Positions 42,533 to 52,617 of a stretch of 64,000 bases of DNA are shown one piece after another; the stretch's first letter is position 1, and each line of letters begins with the position of its first letter. The notes under the pieces are model-generated. The model was not told where the DNA came from. It did not search any database and saw nothing but the letters and a program-made list of their open reading frames with translations. This DNA is from Streptomyces indicus (lineage in GTDB: Bacteria; Actinomycetota; Actinomycetes; Streptomycetales; Streptomycetaceae), in the NCBI RefSeq assembly GCF_900100315.1, contig NZ_FNFF01000015.1, positions 124,001-188,000 on the forward strand, given 5' to 3'. The position numbers and the translations under genes were made by a program.

Positions 42533-43870
42533 TCACTTCTTGACGCGAACCGTCTTGGTGGACCGGGTTTCGAGAGTCATCTCGTCGGCCTCCTCGACCT
42601 TCGCCTTCAATCGCACAGTACCTGTCGCCGCATCCTCGACGTCCACCACCTTCGCAAGCAGTTTCGCGGTGTCCTCGTTCCCGGAGGCCGCGGCGAGCTG
42701 AACGGCCCGGCCCAGCTTGGCCGTTGCCCCGTCGATGTCGCCGGCCTTGCGGGCGTCCAGACCCTGCTGGATGACCTGCGCCAGCTCGGCCTGCCCTGTG
42801 TAGTGCGCCACCTGCGGGTTGATCGACGTGGACGCCGCCATGTCGTCCGTCCACACGGCGCGTACGAGGCCCTGCGAGAGCGTCTGGACGCTGCCGTCGC
42901 TCTGCGGGACCACGAGCGAGACCCGGGCGGCCAGCATCTCCTGCCCGAGGTCGGCGTTCGGCACCTGAACGCAGACGTGGTAGTCGCGGGACTCGTCCCC
43001 CCAGGAACCCGTCGGGTAGTCGCCGGCCCGCGGGCCCGCCTCCGTACGCCGTGAGGTCAACTCCTCGACGGTCGGCGCGACTTGCTTCACGAACTTGATC
43101 TCCGCGCCCATCGGCGTCCACAGCCGCAGCGCCACGTCCGCGACCTCCTTGCCCATGGCCGCCTCCATCATCTGCGTGAAGTCGGCGGCCAGGCCCGAGG
43201 GGTCGGCGACGATGTCGGCGGTGCCGAGCAGCGCCGAGGCGATCCCCGTGACCTCCTTGACCTCCCAGTCCGTGCCCACGCCGCGTGCGTCACAGGTGTA
43301 GCGGCCCGCGCAGGCGTCCAGGGCGGCCTTCAGGTCCTCGGGTGATTCGTGCTCATTGCGCCCGTCGGTGAGCAGAATGCCGTGACGTATCGATACATCG
43401 GCCGAGGCGAGCAGGCGGTCCGCCAGCTTCAGCCAGGTCCCGATCGCCGTGCCGCCGCCCGCGCTCAGCTTGCGCAGCGCCTGCTTGGCCTGGTCGCGGG
43501 TGCTCGCATCGGCCACCGCGAGCTGCCCGCCCCCCGGGTAGACCTCCTTGGCCACGTGGGTGCCGCCGATGACCGCGAAGTGCACCCCGTCGCGCAGGGT
43601 GTCGATGGCGGCGGCCGTGGCGTCGCGGGCGTTGCGCATCTTGGTCGGCGGGTAGTCCATCGAGCCCGAGCAGTCCACCATGATCGCCACCGCGGCGTCC
43701 GGCGCGCTGCCCGAGGCATACGCGCGCACGGCCGTGCCGCCGACGGTGCCCCCGCCGGTCGAGGTCACGGTGACGATCGCGTTGACTTCACGGCCGCCCT
43801 CGGGCAGGAACTCGTTCTGGTAGACGTCGACCGAGAACTGCGGAACGTTCGACTTCGAGAAATTCGCCAT
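42533..43870 (-). CDS. von Willebrand factor type A domain protein
   Basis: 445 residues. VWA domain with MIDAS DxSxS in MVDCSGSMDY, the Thr in GGGTAIGTWL and Asp in ILLTDGRNEH. A beta-rich middle follows, and a TPR-like helical C-terminus (QVIQQGLDARKAGDIDGATAKLGRAVQLAA). ATG 43870 follows GGGGGGAG. VWA proteins in this setting probably scaffold the PknG pathway. Intracellular (no signal peptide). Confidence 0.9.
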   Translation of the reverse strand: MANFSKSNVPQFSVDVYQNEFLPEGGREVNAIVTVTSTGGGTVGGTAVRAYASGSAPDAAVAIMVDCSGSMDYPPTKMRNARDATAAAIDTLRDGVHFAVIGGTHVAKEVYPGGGQLAVADASTRDQAKQALRKLSAGGGTAIGTWLKLADRLLASADVSIRHGILLTDGRNEHESPEDLKAALDACAGRYTCDARGVGTDWEVKEVTGIASALLGTADIVADPSGLAADFTQMMEAAMGKEVADVALRLWTPMGAEIKFVKQVAPTVEELTSRRTEAGPRAGDYPTGSWGDESRDYHVCVQVPNADLGQEMLAARVSLVVPQSDGSVQTLSQGLVRAVWTDDMAASTSINPQVAHYTGQAELAQVIQQGLDARKAGDIDGATAKLGRAVQLAAASGNEDTAKLLAKVVDVEDAATGTVRLKAKVEEADEMTLETRSTKTVRVKK

Positions 43871-44015
43871 GCTGTGCTCCCCCCTCAGCCGAACCGGCCG
43901 AGCCGCACCCCGGTTCCGGGCAGGCGCGGACGGCGCTTCGTGCTGACGTACAACCGAATTGTGCTGACGTGAACCGAGTTGTGTGGATGCCGCGCCCCCG
44001 GGCACGGCCCACTCC

Positions 44016-45509
44016 TCAGGCCGATCCTGCCCCTTGCGGCGCGAGCGAGAACGGCAGTACCGCCACTGTTACGTTGTCGTGGCCCCCGCCGTCGAGTGCG
44101 TGACCGACCAGGACCTGCGCGCAGTGCAGCGGGCGCTCGGAGGCGTCCGCCGGGACGACGGCGGCCATCTCGGCCGCGCCCTCCGCGTAGTTCCACAGTC
44201 CGTCGGTGCACACCACCACTACACCCGCACGGTCCGGCTTGAAGGAAGCCGTGTGCGGCTCCAGTTCGTAGGCGTCGGCGCCGAGCCAGCCCGTGATGGC
44301 GTGGGCGCGCTCGTCCGCGTACGCCTCCTCCTCGTTCATCAGGCCCGCGGCCACCATCTGCGCGGCCCACGAGTCGTCCTCGGTGAGCCGGGCCGAAGGG
44401 GCGGTGCGGTCCTCGGGCACCCAGTACACGCGCGAGTCGCCCACCCAGCCCACGACGAGGAGGCCGCCCGCGATCACCGAGCCGACGATGGTGCAGGCCG
44501 GCGCGTTCTGATGGCGGTGCGGGTCGTGCTCGCGGGCGCGTGCGGGCTCCTGCGCAAGGGAGTTGACCGCGTCGAAGGCCGCGATGATCGCGTCGTGCAT
44601 GGCCTGCTGCGGGTGCGTGCCGCGCGGCAGCGAGGCGAGCAGCGACTCGTTCGCGGCCTGCGAGGCGGCCGCCGAGGCCTCGTCGGGGCGGGTCGCCGAG
44701 GACACGCCGTCGCAGACGATCGCGACCACCGCGGGCGAGCCGTCGGGCAGCGCGGTCGTGGAGACGGCGAACGCGTCCTCGTTGCGGTGGTGGCGCAGGC
44801 CGCGGTCGCTGACCGCCGCCACATGGTCCAACTCCCGCTCCATGTGGTCGCGTTCACGGGGCTGCGCATGGCCGCAGTGCTCGCAGTAGCCGTCCTGGTC
44901 GACCGTGCCGGTGCGGCAGGCGACGCAGACCTTGGTGCCGGCCGGGGGAGTGGCCGCGGGCGGCTGGGTGCGCGGGTCGGGGGCCTGGAGCGCGTACTCG
45001 TCGGGCTGGGGCGGGTGGTCGTACCGTACGGCGCCGCCGTCGGGCTCCGGGGCATGGCCGCCGGCCTGCTCCTGGTCCGAGCCGGCCGGGCCGCCCGCGG
45101 CTCCGGTCAGGTCCCGGCCCGCGCCGCCGGTGCTGCCGCTCAGCTCCGTGCCCGAGGAGTCGGTGCCGCGCAGCTGGCCGGGGTGGAGCACCGGCGCGGG
45201 CGTGTCGGTGCTGTCCAGCTCCGCGGCCTGCGGCCACTGGACGGCGGACTCGGGCGCGGCGGAGGCCTGCGGACCGCCGCCCGGCGCGGCGGCCGGTGCG
45301 CCGCCCTGGGCGGCGGCGGACGGCGAACCGCCTTGCGCCGCCGCGCCGTTGATCGCGATCGTCGGGTGGTCGGTGCCGGCCGGTGCGGGCGCGGCCGACA
45401 GGTCGAACCCGCACGCACCGCAGAAGAGGTCGCCGCTCTCCAGCGGCTCCTCGCAGCTCGGGCACGACGACATCTCTGCTCCGTCGGTCACCTGGCGCAT
45501 CTGCGACAT
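44016..45509 (-). CDS. PP2C-family Ser/Thr phosphatase with zinc-ribbon N-terminus
   Basis: 497 residues from ATG 45509; ATG 45473 has the better GGAG spacing and is an alternative. The N-terminal ribbon is CPSCEEPLESGDLFCGACG. A low-complexity linker and a second ribbon (CVACRTGTVDQDGYCEHCG) follow, then PP2C motifs: SDRGLRHHRNEDAFAV, VAIVCDGVSS, GWVGDSRVYW, VVVCTDGLWNY, DNVTVAVL, with the metal-binding Asp residues in place. It is the probable antagonist of PknG; the genes are 4 bp apart. Confidence 0.92.
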   Translation of the reverse strand: MSQMRQVTDGAEMSSCPSCEEPLESGDLFCGACGFDLSAAPAPAGTDHPTIAINGAAAQGGSPSAAAQGGAPAAAPGGGPQASAAPESAVQWPQAAELDSTDTPAPVLHPGQLRGTDSSGTELSGSTGGAGRDLTGAAGGPAGSDQEQAGGHAPEPDGGAVRYDHPPQPDEYALQAPDPRTQPPAATPPAGTKVCVACRTGTVDQDGYCEHCGHAQPRERDHMERELDHVAAVSDRGLRHHRNEDAFAVSTTALPDGSPAVVAIVCDGVSSATRPDEASAAASQAANESLLASLPRGTHPQQAMHDAIIAAFDAVNSLAQEPARAREHDPHRHQNAPACTIVGSVIAGGLLVVGWVGDSRVYWVPEDRTAPSARLTEDDSWAAQMVAAGLMNEEEAYADERAHAITGWLGADAYELEPHTASFKPDRAGVVVVCTDGLWNYAEGAAEMAAVVPADASERPLHCAQVLVGHALDGGGHDNVTVAVLPFSLAPQGAGSA

Positions 45510-45513
45510 CACT

Positions 45514-48198
45514 TCACACCCACGTCCGGGGGCGGTAGCGGTTGGCCCGCTCCACCAGTTCGATCCTCTCGTCACCGCGCTGCGCCAAGCGCGCCAGCAT
45601 CCGGTACGAACGCTCGAGTCCGAACCGCAGACCCCGCTCGTCCAGCGTGCTGCCGAGCAGGGAGCCCGATGCGTGCGCGGGCCCCTGCGGTGGGGCGGCA
45701 CCGCGGCTACCGGAGAGTACCCAGTCGAGGGCGGTGCCCAGGACCTCGGCCGACAACTGCTCGCGGCGGACCGCGTCCAGGCCGAACTGCCGCAGCGCCT
45801 CGACCTGTCCCGCGGCCGCGGTCAGATCGTCGAGCAGCGGCTCGTGCACCGCCTGGTCCCGCAGCCGCGCCCGTACGGCGGCGACGCGCGCCGCCGTGTA
45901 GTGAATGGATGCTTCCGGTACGGACTCCAGGGTACGCACCGCACTGCGCCGGTCCCCGGCGGCCAGCTGCACCCGGGCGAGCCCGAAGGCCGCGCTCACA
46001 TAGCTCGGATCGGTGGTCCACACGAGGCGGTAGTACTCCGCCGCATTGTCCAACTGGCCCAGGACCTCGGCACACACGCCGAGCGCCAGCTTCGGTGCGG
46101 GCTCCCCGGGGAACGCGTCGTAGATCGCGTCGAAGGACAGCGCGGCGCTCTCGAAGTCGCCCGTCGTGAGCGATCCCACACCGCGGTACCAGACCACGCG
46201 CCAGTCGTCGGGGTGCGCGCGCTCCAGATTCTCCAACAGCTGGGCCGCGGGCCCTTGTTCGTTCATCTCCAGAAGCGCGCGCAGCTCGCGCAGCCGCAGT
46301 TCGAGCGAGCTCGTGGGCGCCGCGTGCAGGGCCGCGATCAGCTCGGCGGGCGCGGCGGCGAGCAGACCGGCGAGGAAGCCCGCGTTCGGATCGTTCGGAT
46401 CCACCCGCGGCACCGGGAGCGCCAGGGCGGTCGCGGCGGGCGCGAGCTGCTTGACCAGCGAACCGCCGGACGCGGGCGCCGGCAGCGTGGCCGGCGGGGG
46501 CCCGGCCGCCGCGGTGGCGTACGGGCCGGGCTGGAGCGGGGCGGTCGGCGTGGCGGACGAGGCCTGTACGGGGGACAGGGGCGCGGGCTGGGCGGGGATC
46601 GCCGGGACGCCGCCGGGGCCGAGGGCGGCCGCCTGGCCGTTCGCGGAGGCGGGCAGTGCCGCCGCCCCGTTCCGCCGCGCCTTGCGCCCGGCCGGTACGG
46701 AGCGCGCCCCCAGCTTGGAGACCTCGCCGTCCTGCTCGCGGAACAACTCGGTGTCCGTGACGCGCACTTCGGAGCCGAACAGGGTGGACAGGGCGGGCCG
46801 CGGCCGTCCGGTCTGGAGTGCCACGACCTCGCGCAGGACGCCGGTCAGCTGCTCGGCCATCTCCTGTGCGGAGGAGAACCGGCGGGCGGGGTCGGGGTCG
46901 GTGGCCCGTACGAGCAGCCGGTAGAAGGACTCGTACTGCCGGAACACCTCGATGTTGTCCGGGTTGGGCAGCGAGTCCACGAACACGTTCGTGTAGCCCT
47001 GGAAGTCGAAGGTGAGCACCGCGAGGGTGCGCGCCACCGTGTAGAGGTCGGAGGCGACCGAGGGGCCGACCTCGGCGACCTCGGGGGCCTGGTAGCCGAC
47101 CGTGCCGTAGATCGCGGACTCGTCGTCGTCCATCCGCCGGACCGCGCCCATGTCGATCAGCTTGAGCTGGTCCTCGGTCTGTATGGCGTTGTCCACCTTG
47201 AAGTCGCAGTACAGCAGGTTGCGGCTGTGCAGGTGGCCGAGGGCCTCCAGGGCCTCGATGCCGAACGCGCAGGCCTGCTCCACCGGCAGCGGGTCGCGCT
47301 TGCCCTCCGGGGTGCGGCGGCTGTTGGCGATCTCCTTGAGCGACTTGCCGCCCACGTACTCCATGACGATGTAGCCGTCGAGGGAGCCGGTGCGCTGGTC
47401 GAGGTGCTCGACGAAGTTGTAGATGCGGACGATGTTGGAGTGCTCGATCTCGGCGAGGAAGCGCCGCTCGGAGATCGCGGCCTCCATGGCGTCCTGGTCG
47501 CCGGTGTCGAGCAGGCCCTTGAGGACCACCCAGCGGTCGGAGACGGCGCGGTCCACGGCGAGGTAGACCCAGCCGAGCCCGCCGTGCGCGAGACAGCCCA
47601 CCACCTCGTACTGCCCGTGCACGATGTCGCCGCCGGACAGCTTCGGCACGAAGGAGTACGGGTGGCCGCACTTGGTGCAGAAGCCCTCCGTACGGCCGGG
47701 GCGGTCCCCGCGCGCACGTCCCACCGGAGCCCCGCAGTCCGAGCGCGAGCAGAAACGCTTCCGCTCGGGGACCTCCGGGTTCTCCTGCACCATCGAGCGC
47801 GGATCGGGCCGCGGCACCTGCGGTACGGACACCAGGCCCACGCCGAGCTTGCCGCGCCCCGAGGAGGAGCCGGTCGCGCCGGTGGAGCGCACGGAGACGC
47901 TGCGGGTCGAGGAACTGCCGCCGGACAGGCTCCGCGAAAGACGCCCCGAGACCGAGCGCCGCGAGGACGAGGAGCGCGAGGACGCGCGCGAGGAGTGTGA
48001 AGAGCGGGAGGAGCGTGACGAGGACGAGGAGCTGCTGCCCTTGCCGCCGCCGGTGATCCCGGTCGGCGGTGAAGACACCATGCCGTTCGGCGAGACCACG
48101 GGCGCGAGGCCGCAGGTGTCGCAGTACAGCTCGCCGCCGTCCATGTCCTCATAGCTGCCGGTGCAGTTCGGCCGCTGGCACTTGCTGTCGGTGCTCAT
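45514..48198 (-). CDS. pknG: PknG-type Ser/Thr protein kinase
   Basis: 894 residues, longer than mycobacterial PknG (about 750). N-terminal CxxC motifs and a Ser/Arg-rich stretch, then a rubredoxin-like region (FCSRSDCGAP, FCTKCGHPY). Kinase: glycine loop CLAHGGLGWVY, catalytic Lys in WVVLKGLLD, loop LLYCDFKVDNAIQ in place of HRD, and LIDMGAVRR in place of DFG, as in PknG. A C-terminal TPR domain follows. Soluble kinase; in mycobacteria and corynebacteria it acts on FHA proteins to control 2-oxoglutarate use in response to amino acids. Confidence 0.94.
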   Translation of the reverse strand: MSTDSKCQRPNCTGSYEDMDGGELYCDTCGLAPVVSPNGMVSSPPTGITGGGKGSSSSSSSRSSRSSHSSRASSRSSSSRRSVSGRLSRSLSGGSSSTRSVSVRSTGATGSSSGRGKLGVGLVSVPQVPRPDPRSMVQENPEVPERKRFCSRSDCGAPVGRARGDRPGRTEGFCTKCGHPYSFVPKLSGGDIVHGQYEVVGCLAHGGLGWVYLAVDRAVSDRWVVLKGLLDTGDQDAMEAAISERRFLAEIEHSNIVRIYNFVEHLDQRTGSLDGYIVMEYVGGKSLKEIANSRRTPEGKRDPLPVEQACAFGIEALEALGHLHSRNLLYCDFKVDNAIQTEDQLKLIDMGAVRRMDDDESAIYGTVGYQAPEVAEVGPSVASDLYTVARTLAVLTFDFQGYTNVFVDSLPNPDNIEVFRQYESFYRLLVRATDPDPARRFSSAQEMAEQLTGVLREVVALQTGRPRPALSTLFGSEVRVTDTELFREQDGEVSKLGARSVPAGRKARRNGAAALPASANGQAAALGPGGVPAIPAQPAPLSPVQASSATPTAPLQPGPYATAAAGPPPATLPAPASGGSLVKQLAPAATALALPVPRVDPNDPNAGFLAGLLAAAPAELIAALHAAPTSSLELRLRELRALLEMNEQGPAAQLLENLERAHPDDWRVVWYRGVGSLTTGDFESAALSFDAIYDAFPGEPAPKLALGVCAEVLGQLDNAAEYYRLVWTTDPSYVSAAFGLARVQLAAGDRRSAVRTLESVPEASIHYTAARVAAVRARLRDQAVHEPLLDDLTAAAGQVEALRQFGLDAVRREQLSAEVLGTALDWVLSGSRGAAPPQGPAHASGSLLGSTLDERGLRFGLERSYRMLARLAQRGDERIELVERANRYRPRTWV

Positions 48199-48200
48199 CC

Positions 48201-49520
48201 TCAGTCCCCCCTACGGTCCGACGGCTGTCCCTGATGCGGTACGCGAGGTGCGAGCACCTCGGCCGCCGCCTGCTGGTAGCGCAGCACCGCCTGCTCGGCC
48301 ACGCGCAGGTCGCAGGGCGCGCTCCACAGCATCCGGCGCGCCGCGTCATAGCGCTCGATGAGCAGCGGATCCTCCGCCGCGCCGTGCCGGGCCACCTTCG
48401 CGCGGTAGGCGTCGAGCCGGCCGCGCAGCTCCGCGCGCACCGCCAGCGGCGCCGTCACCTTCTCCAACGAGTCGCGGGCGCGCAGGAGTTCGTCCTCGGC
48501 CTTCTGCTCCAGGGATTCGAGCAGCGGCGAGAGCCGGTGCCACTGGGCGCTCCTGCGGTACTCGGCCGCGGTCGCCAACTGCTCCTGGAGCGCGGTCGGC
48601 GGCCCGCTCACCGCCGGCACCTCCGAGGCCGCGATCTTCGCGAGCACCTCGCCGCGCGCGGCCCGTGCCTCGGCGAGGGTGCGGTCCGCGCGCGAGAGCA
48701 GATCGCGCAGCTTGCCGAGCCGCAGCTCGGCGTCCTGCCGTACGCCGAGCACCGCGTCGATCTCGCGGCGCACCTCTTCGAGGGCGCGCGCCTGGCCGTC
48801 GTAGCGCTCGGTGTCGGGTCTGCCGCCGCCGGGCGCCGAGGATCCCGGGGTGGGCCGCCAGAACGCCAGCGGGTCCGAGACCACCTGGGCGCGCAGCGCC
48901 GTCAACTCCGCGGTGATGTGCTCGAGATCGTCCCCCGAGGGGTGCTCGCCCGGCCGCACGCCCACCGACTGGGCGAGCTGGCGGGTGCGGGCCAGCTCGG
49001 CGGAGAGCAGGTCGATCCGGGCGGGCAGCGCGGACCAGACGGCGTCGGCGGCGACCACCATGTCGAGCGAGGACGCGTACAGCTCATTCATCCGCTCGAC
49101 CAGCGCGGCGAGCGTGAACTGCTCGGAGAGCCGGGCAGGACCGGTCAGCGAAGCGGGCGCCCCGGTGGCCGGGGCGCCCCCTGCGATGGTGACTGACTCG
49201 CCGCGCAGCAGCTCGGTGAGCTCCACCAGCTCCTCGCGGCTGGGCCAGCGCCTGCGGGCGCGCAGCTCGCGCGCGCCGCGCAGCGCTTCGGTGTAGGCGT
49301 CGAAGTACGCCCACAGGCGGCTGATGTCCTGCTCGGCGGCCGCCCAGCGCTCCTTGGTGAGACCGGTCAGCTCGGCCCCTTCGAGGAGTCTGCGCCCCGC
49401 GTGGTCCTGGAGGGCGAGCAGGGAGGTCTCGATGGCCTCGTGCTCGGCGCCGAGACGTGCCAGCGCACGGTCCACCTCGTCGCGGTCCATGACGGGACCG
49501 GGGGCTCCCGTGGCGCCCAT
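48201..49520 (-). CDS. coiled-coil protein of the PknG operon
   Basis: 439 residues, almost entirely helical with long coiled-coil heptads (VDRALARLGAEHEAIETSLLALQDHAGRRLLEGAEL and RALEEVRREIDAVLGVRQDAELRLGKLRDLLSRADRTLAEARAA). No signal or membrane segment. It lies between glnH and pknG, 2 bp before pknG, so a structural partner linking sensor and kinase is reasonable. GAGAGGCG lies upstream of ATG 49520. Confidence 0.85.
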   Translation of the reverse strand: MGATGAPGPVMDRDEVDRALARLGAEHEAIETSLLALQDHAGRRLLEGAELTGLTKERWAAAEQDISRLWAYFDAYTEALRGARELRARRRWPSREELVELTELLRGESVTIAGGAPATGAPASLTGPARLSEQFTLAALVERMNELYASSLDMVVAADAVWSALPARIDLLSAELARTRQLAQSVGVRPGEHPSGDDLEHITAELTALRAQVVSDPLAFWRPTPGSSAPGGGRPDTERYDGQARALEEVRREIDAVLGVRQDAELRLGKLRDLLSRADRTLAEARAARGEVLAKIAASEVPAVSGPPTALQEQLATAAEYRRSAQWHRLSPLLESLEQKAEDELLRARDSLEKVTAPLAVRAELRGRLDAYRAKVARHGAAEDPLLIERYDAARRMLWSAPCDLRVAEQAVLRYQQAAAEVLAPRVPHQGQPSDRRGD

Positions 49521-49597
49521 TCGCGTTTCGCCTCTCTGCTGTGCCGGCCGGGCCGGCGCCTGCGTTCTGCCTCGCCTTTGCCCCGTCAAATGGGCGG

Positions 49598-50611
49598 TCA
49601 GTCCTTGTACTTGGGGGCCGGGGGACTGCCCTTGCCGAGGTCGGCGGCCAGCCACTTGTCGTACGACTGCTGCCATCCGTCGTCGCGGTAGTCCTCGAGC
49701 ACCTGGTTCACCTGGCGGACCAGATCGTCGGCGCCCTTCTTCATGGCCACGCCGTAGTACTCAGGGTCCAGTGTGTCCTCGAGGACCTTGACCGTCGGGT
49801 CCTGCGCGGCCTGGCCCGCGGCGAGCGCGCCGTCCGTCACGACCGCCTCGGCCTCGTCGAGCTGAAGCCGTACGAGGCAGTCGAGTTGGTTGGCCACTGT
49901 GATGGTGTCTTCGGCAGGGTGGCCCTGACTCTTGAGGGCTTCCTCGGCGATGGAGCCGGACGCGACGCACACCTTGTGGCCCTTGAGCGTGTCGAAGCCC
50001 TCGATCTTCGAGCCCTGCGGCACCAGGACCTGCTGGCTCGTCTCGAAGTAGGCGGTGGAGAAGTCGACTTGCTTGATGCGGTCGCAGTTGATCGTCATCG
50101 TGCGCACCACCATGTCGACCTGGCCCGAGTCGATGGCGGGGATGCGCTCCTGGGTGGGAACGGCGCGGAACACCACCTTCGAGGGATCCGGGTCGTCCAG
50201 GATCGCGGCGGCGATCCGCTTGGCCAGATCGATGTCGAAGCCTTCCAGCTCACCGGTGTTGGGGTTGCGGTAACCCCACCGGTAGCTGTTCTGATCGATG
50301 CCGACGACCAGTTTGCCCTTCTTCTTGATGGCCTCGATGGTGGCACCGCCTGCGCCCGAGGGCTTCAGGCTCGCCTCCGGGTCCTTGCAGTCCGGGGCCG
50401 CGGCGGGCGTGGCGTGCGCCACGCCCCGGCCCCCGGTGTCCGGGCGGTCGCTCACACGGTGCAGCGGCAGCAGGGTGAACAGCGCGGTGAGCGCACAGGC
50501 CAGCGCCATCGCGGCCACCCCGCCCCACCCGCGCAGCCGGCTCGCCCTGGCCATGGCCCGTATCCGCGCCGCGTGCGGAACGGGCGCGCTCGTGCTGTTC
50601 CTCTGCCTCAT
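49598..50611 (-). CDS. glnH: GlnH-like glutamate-binding protein
   Basis: 337 residues. One N-terminal membrane segment (GVAAMALACALTALFTLLPL) without a clear lipobox, then a type 3 solute-binding domain: KKGKLVVGIDQNSYRWGYRNPNTGELEGFDIDLAKRIAAAIL, VRTMTINCDRIKQVDFSTAYF, GHKVCVASGSIAEE. In mycobacteria GlnH senses Asp/Glu and signals through GlnX to PknG. No ABC permease is adjacent, which supports a sensor role here. Confidence 0.9.
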   Translation of the reverse strand: MRQRNSTSAPVPHAARIRAMARASRLRGWGGVAAMALACALTALFTLLPLHRVSDRPDTGGRGVAHATPAAAPDCKDPEASLKPSGAGGATIEAIKKKGKLVVGIDQNSYRWGYRNPNTGELEGFDIDLAKRIAAAILDDPDPSKVVFRAVPTQERIPAIDSGQVDMVVRTMTINCDRIKQVDFSTAYFETSQQVLVPQGSKIEGFDTLKGHKVCVASGSIAEEALKSQGHPAEDTITVANQLDCLVRLQLDEAEAVVTDGALAAGQAAQDPTVKVLEDTLDPEYYGVAMKKGADDLVRQVNQVLEDYRDDGWQQSYDKWLAADLGKGSPPAPKYKD

Positions 50612-50622
50612 GGCGCCCCCTC

Positions 50623-52116
50623 TCACCGGTACTCCGACAGCCTGCGCCCGATGCCCAGCACCGCGCCCGTGGCGGCGAGCACCGCGAGCACCGCGGCGCC
50701 CACCGGCAGCCCGGTCATGGCGCCGCGTCCGTCCTCCGCCGCGCTGCGGAAGTCCTTCTGCTCGTGGTCGATGGCCTTGGCCAGCGCCGCGTCCGCCACA
50801 TCGAAGCACTCGCCCGTGGGCTTCTGCTTCAGTTCTCCGACGACCCGGGACAGGGCCCCGTCGTAGTCGCCGCCTCTGTCGGCCTTACGGGCCTCCGCGT
50901 GGCGCTCCTGCCAGGCTTTGACCGCGCCCATCGTGTCCTTCACGTACTTCTTGCCCGCCGCGTCCTCCGCGGTGTCCAACGCCGCGGCCAGGGTGCCGGC
51001 GCGCTTGGCGGTGTCGTCTCCGAGCGCGTCCATCTGCTCCTGGAAGCCGATCTCGTAGACGTCCTTGCCGTCGACGGTGACGGCGCCGCGTGCCACCAGC
51101 GTCAGGTTCTCGCCGCCGCGGGCCTGAAGGATGCTGATCCGTGCGTCGTTCAACGTGTTGAGCGAGCGCACGCCTTCGTCGTACGAGCTGCTCAGGCCGC
51201 TGAAGGCGACGGTGTGCCCGACCGCGAGCCACAGCAGCACCACCGTGCTCGCCGCGGTCGCGGCGACGAGGCCGTGGTTGAACACCCGGTTCGTGCGCCG
51301 GTAGTTGCGCAGCTGAGCCCGCACGAGCACGACGAGCACCACGACACCGAGGCCGATGGCCGGCCAGGGGTAGGACTTGGCGTCCGAGTAGTCCGCGTCG
51401 AGCTGCTTCTTCTCCGCGTCGTAGAGCAGCTTGGCCGCGGGCAGCATCTCCTTCTGCATCAGGTCGTTGGCATTGCGCAGGTAGGCGCCGCCGAGCGGGA
51501 GGCCCTGGCGGTTGTACGTACGTGCCGTCTCGATGCGCTCCGCGTACTCGGGCAGCAGCCGGTTCAACTGCGCGATGTACTCGGCGGACTTGCCCTTGCC
51601 GCGGCTGCTGGCGGCGGCCGTCGAGAGCTTCTCGGCCGCCGTGTCCAGGTCCTTCTGGAAGCGGGCGTTCGTCACCCGCTGGTACTCCGCGTTGAGCTGC
51701 TTCTGCTGCTGATCGGTCACGCCGTCGGCCGGTTGGCGTCCGGCCGCGAGGAATCCGCTCGCGGCAGCGGTGTTGGCGTCGGCGAGCGAACCGTAGATCG
51801 CCGCCGCGTCCGCACTCAGCGGCTGGCTGCGGTGCAGCACGTCGTCCGCGGCCGAGGAGCGGTCCGCCATCTGCCAGGCGGTGACGGCGCCGAAGGCGAT
51901 GACCAGGACGGCGATCACGGCGCCGATGATCCGCAGCCGCCCCGGCTCCGTGGTCGACGCGGAGCGCAGGCGGTCGGTCAACTCGGCCCGTGCGCTGCGC
52001 CGCTCGGGCACCGCGGCGGGCGGCGGCGCACCCTGCGGCGGCACGGCCGGCAGCGTGGGCGCGGCCGGTGCCGGCGGCGCCGGTGGCATCGCGCTGCCGT
52101 TCGGCGGAAATGTCAC
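50623..52116 (-). CDS. glnX: GlnX-like membrane sensor of the PknG pathway
   Basis: 497 residues. A Pro/Ala-rich cytoplasmic head and four membrane segments (IIGAVIAVLVIAFGAVTAWQ; WPAIGLGVVVLVVLVRA; LVAATAASTVVLLWLAVGHTV; the last near GLPVGAAVLAVLAATGAVLG). They bound two helical extracytoplasmic domains. This topology and the position next to glnH and pknG match GlnX, which relays GlnH binding to PknG. GTG 52116 with GGAGG 6 nt upstream. First gene of the seven-gene operon. Confidence 0.88.
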   Translation of the reverse strand: MTFPPNGSAMPPAPPAPAAPTLPAVPPQGAPPPAAVPERRSARAELTDRLRSASTTEPGRLRIIGAVIAVLVIAFGAVTAWQMADRSSAADDVLHRSQPLSADAAAIYGSLADANTAAASGFLAAGRQPADGVTDQQQKQLNAEYQRVTNARFQKDLDTAAEKLSTAAASSRGKGKSAEYIAQLNRLLPEYAERIETARTYNRQGLPLGGAYLRNANDLMQKEMLPAAKLLYDAEKKQLDADYSDAKSYPWPAIGLGVVVLVVLVRAQLRNYRRTNRVFNHGLVAATAASTVVLLWLAVGHTVAFSGLSSSYDEGVRSLNTLNDARISILQARGGENLTLVARGAVTVDGKDVYEIGFQEQMDALGDDTAKRAGTLAAALDTAEDAAGKKYVKDTMGAVKAWQERHAEARKADRGGDYDGALSRVVGELKQKPTGECFDVADAALAKAIDHEQKDFRSAAEDGRGAMTGLPVGAAVLAVLAATGAVLGIGRRLSEYR

Positions 52117-52617
52117 GCTTGACCTCCCCCTTGGTCATCCGTCGTGCTCCGGTGCTCCCGCGGCGGACGGAAGGCACCGGGAAACTCGTCCCCGGCCGCA
52201 AGTATGGCCGCAGGGACCGACATCCGCGCCATGCTTCACGCGATCTTGTTCGGATTGTTCTCCGGCCCCGCGGGTCTCCCGCGCCCCACGGCACCGGACC
52301 CCGCGGCACATCGCACGAAATGCCCCGTACACCCCCGGGAGCCACGTCGCCCCGGCCATTAATACGTCGCGGGGATCAGTTCGGTTCCCGATCCCGGCGC
52401 CGTCCGCCCGGCACAAATGTGCCATGGCAGGTAGTCGCCACGCCTGCCTCTGGCGCAACTCCCGCCGCGCCCGCGCCAATGGATCACGGCAGTACGCGAG
52501 TTCGGCACGGCGAAGAGCACCGCACGGCGAGCGCAGAGCACCTCACAGCGAAGAGCGCCGCTCGGCACACAGCACGGCACGGCACGACGTGGGTTCGGCA
52601 GCGCGTAAGGGGTTGGG
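52117..52617. other. divergent intergenic region
   Basis: 500 bp between glnX and the subtilase gene. No gene supported. The part before the protease is built of short degenerate GCACGGC/GAAGAGC-like repeats (about 52500-52590). It should hold both promoters; I cannot place them with confidence. Confidence 0.5.
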
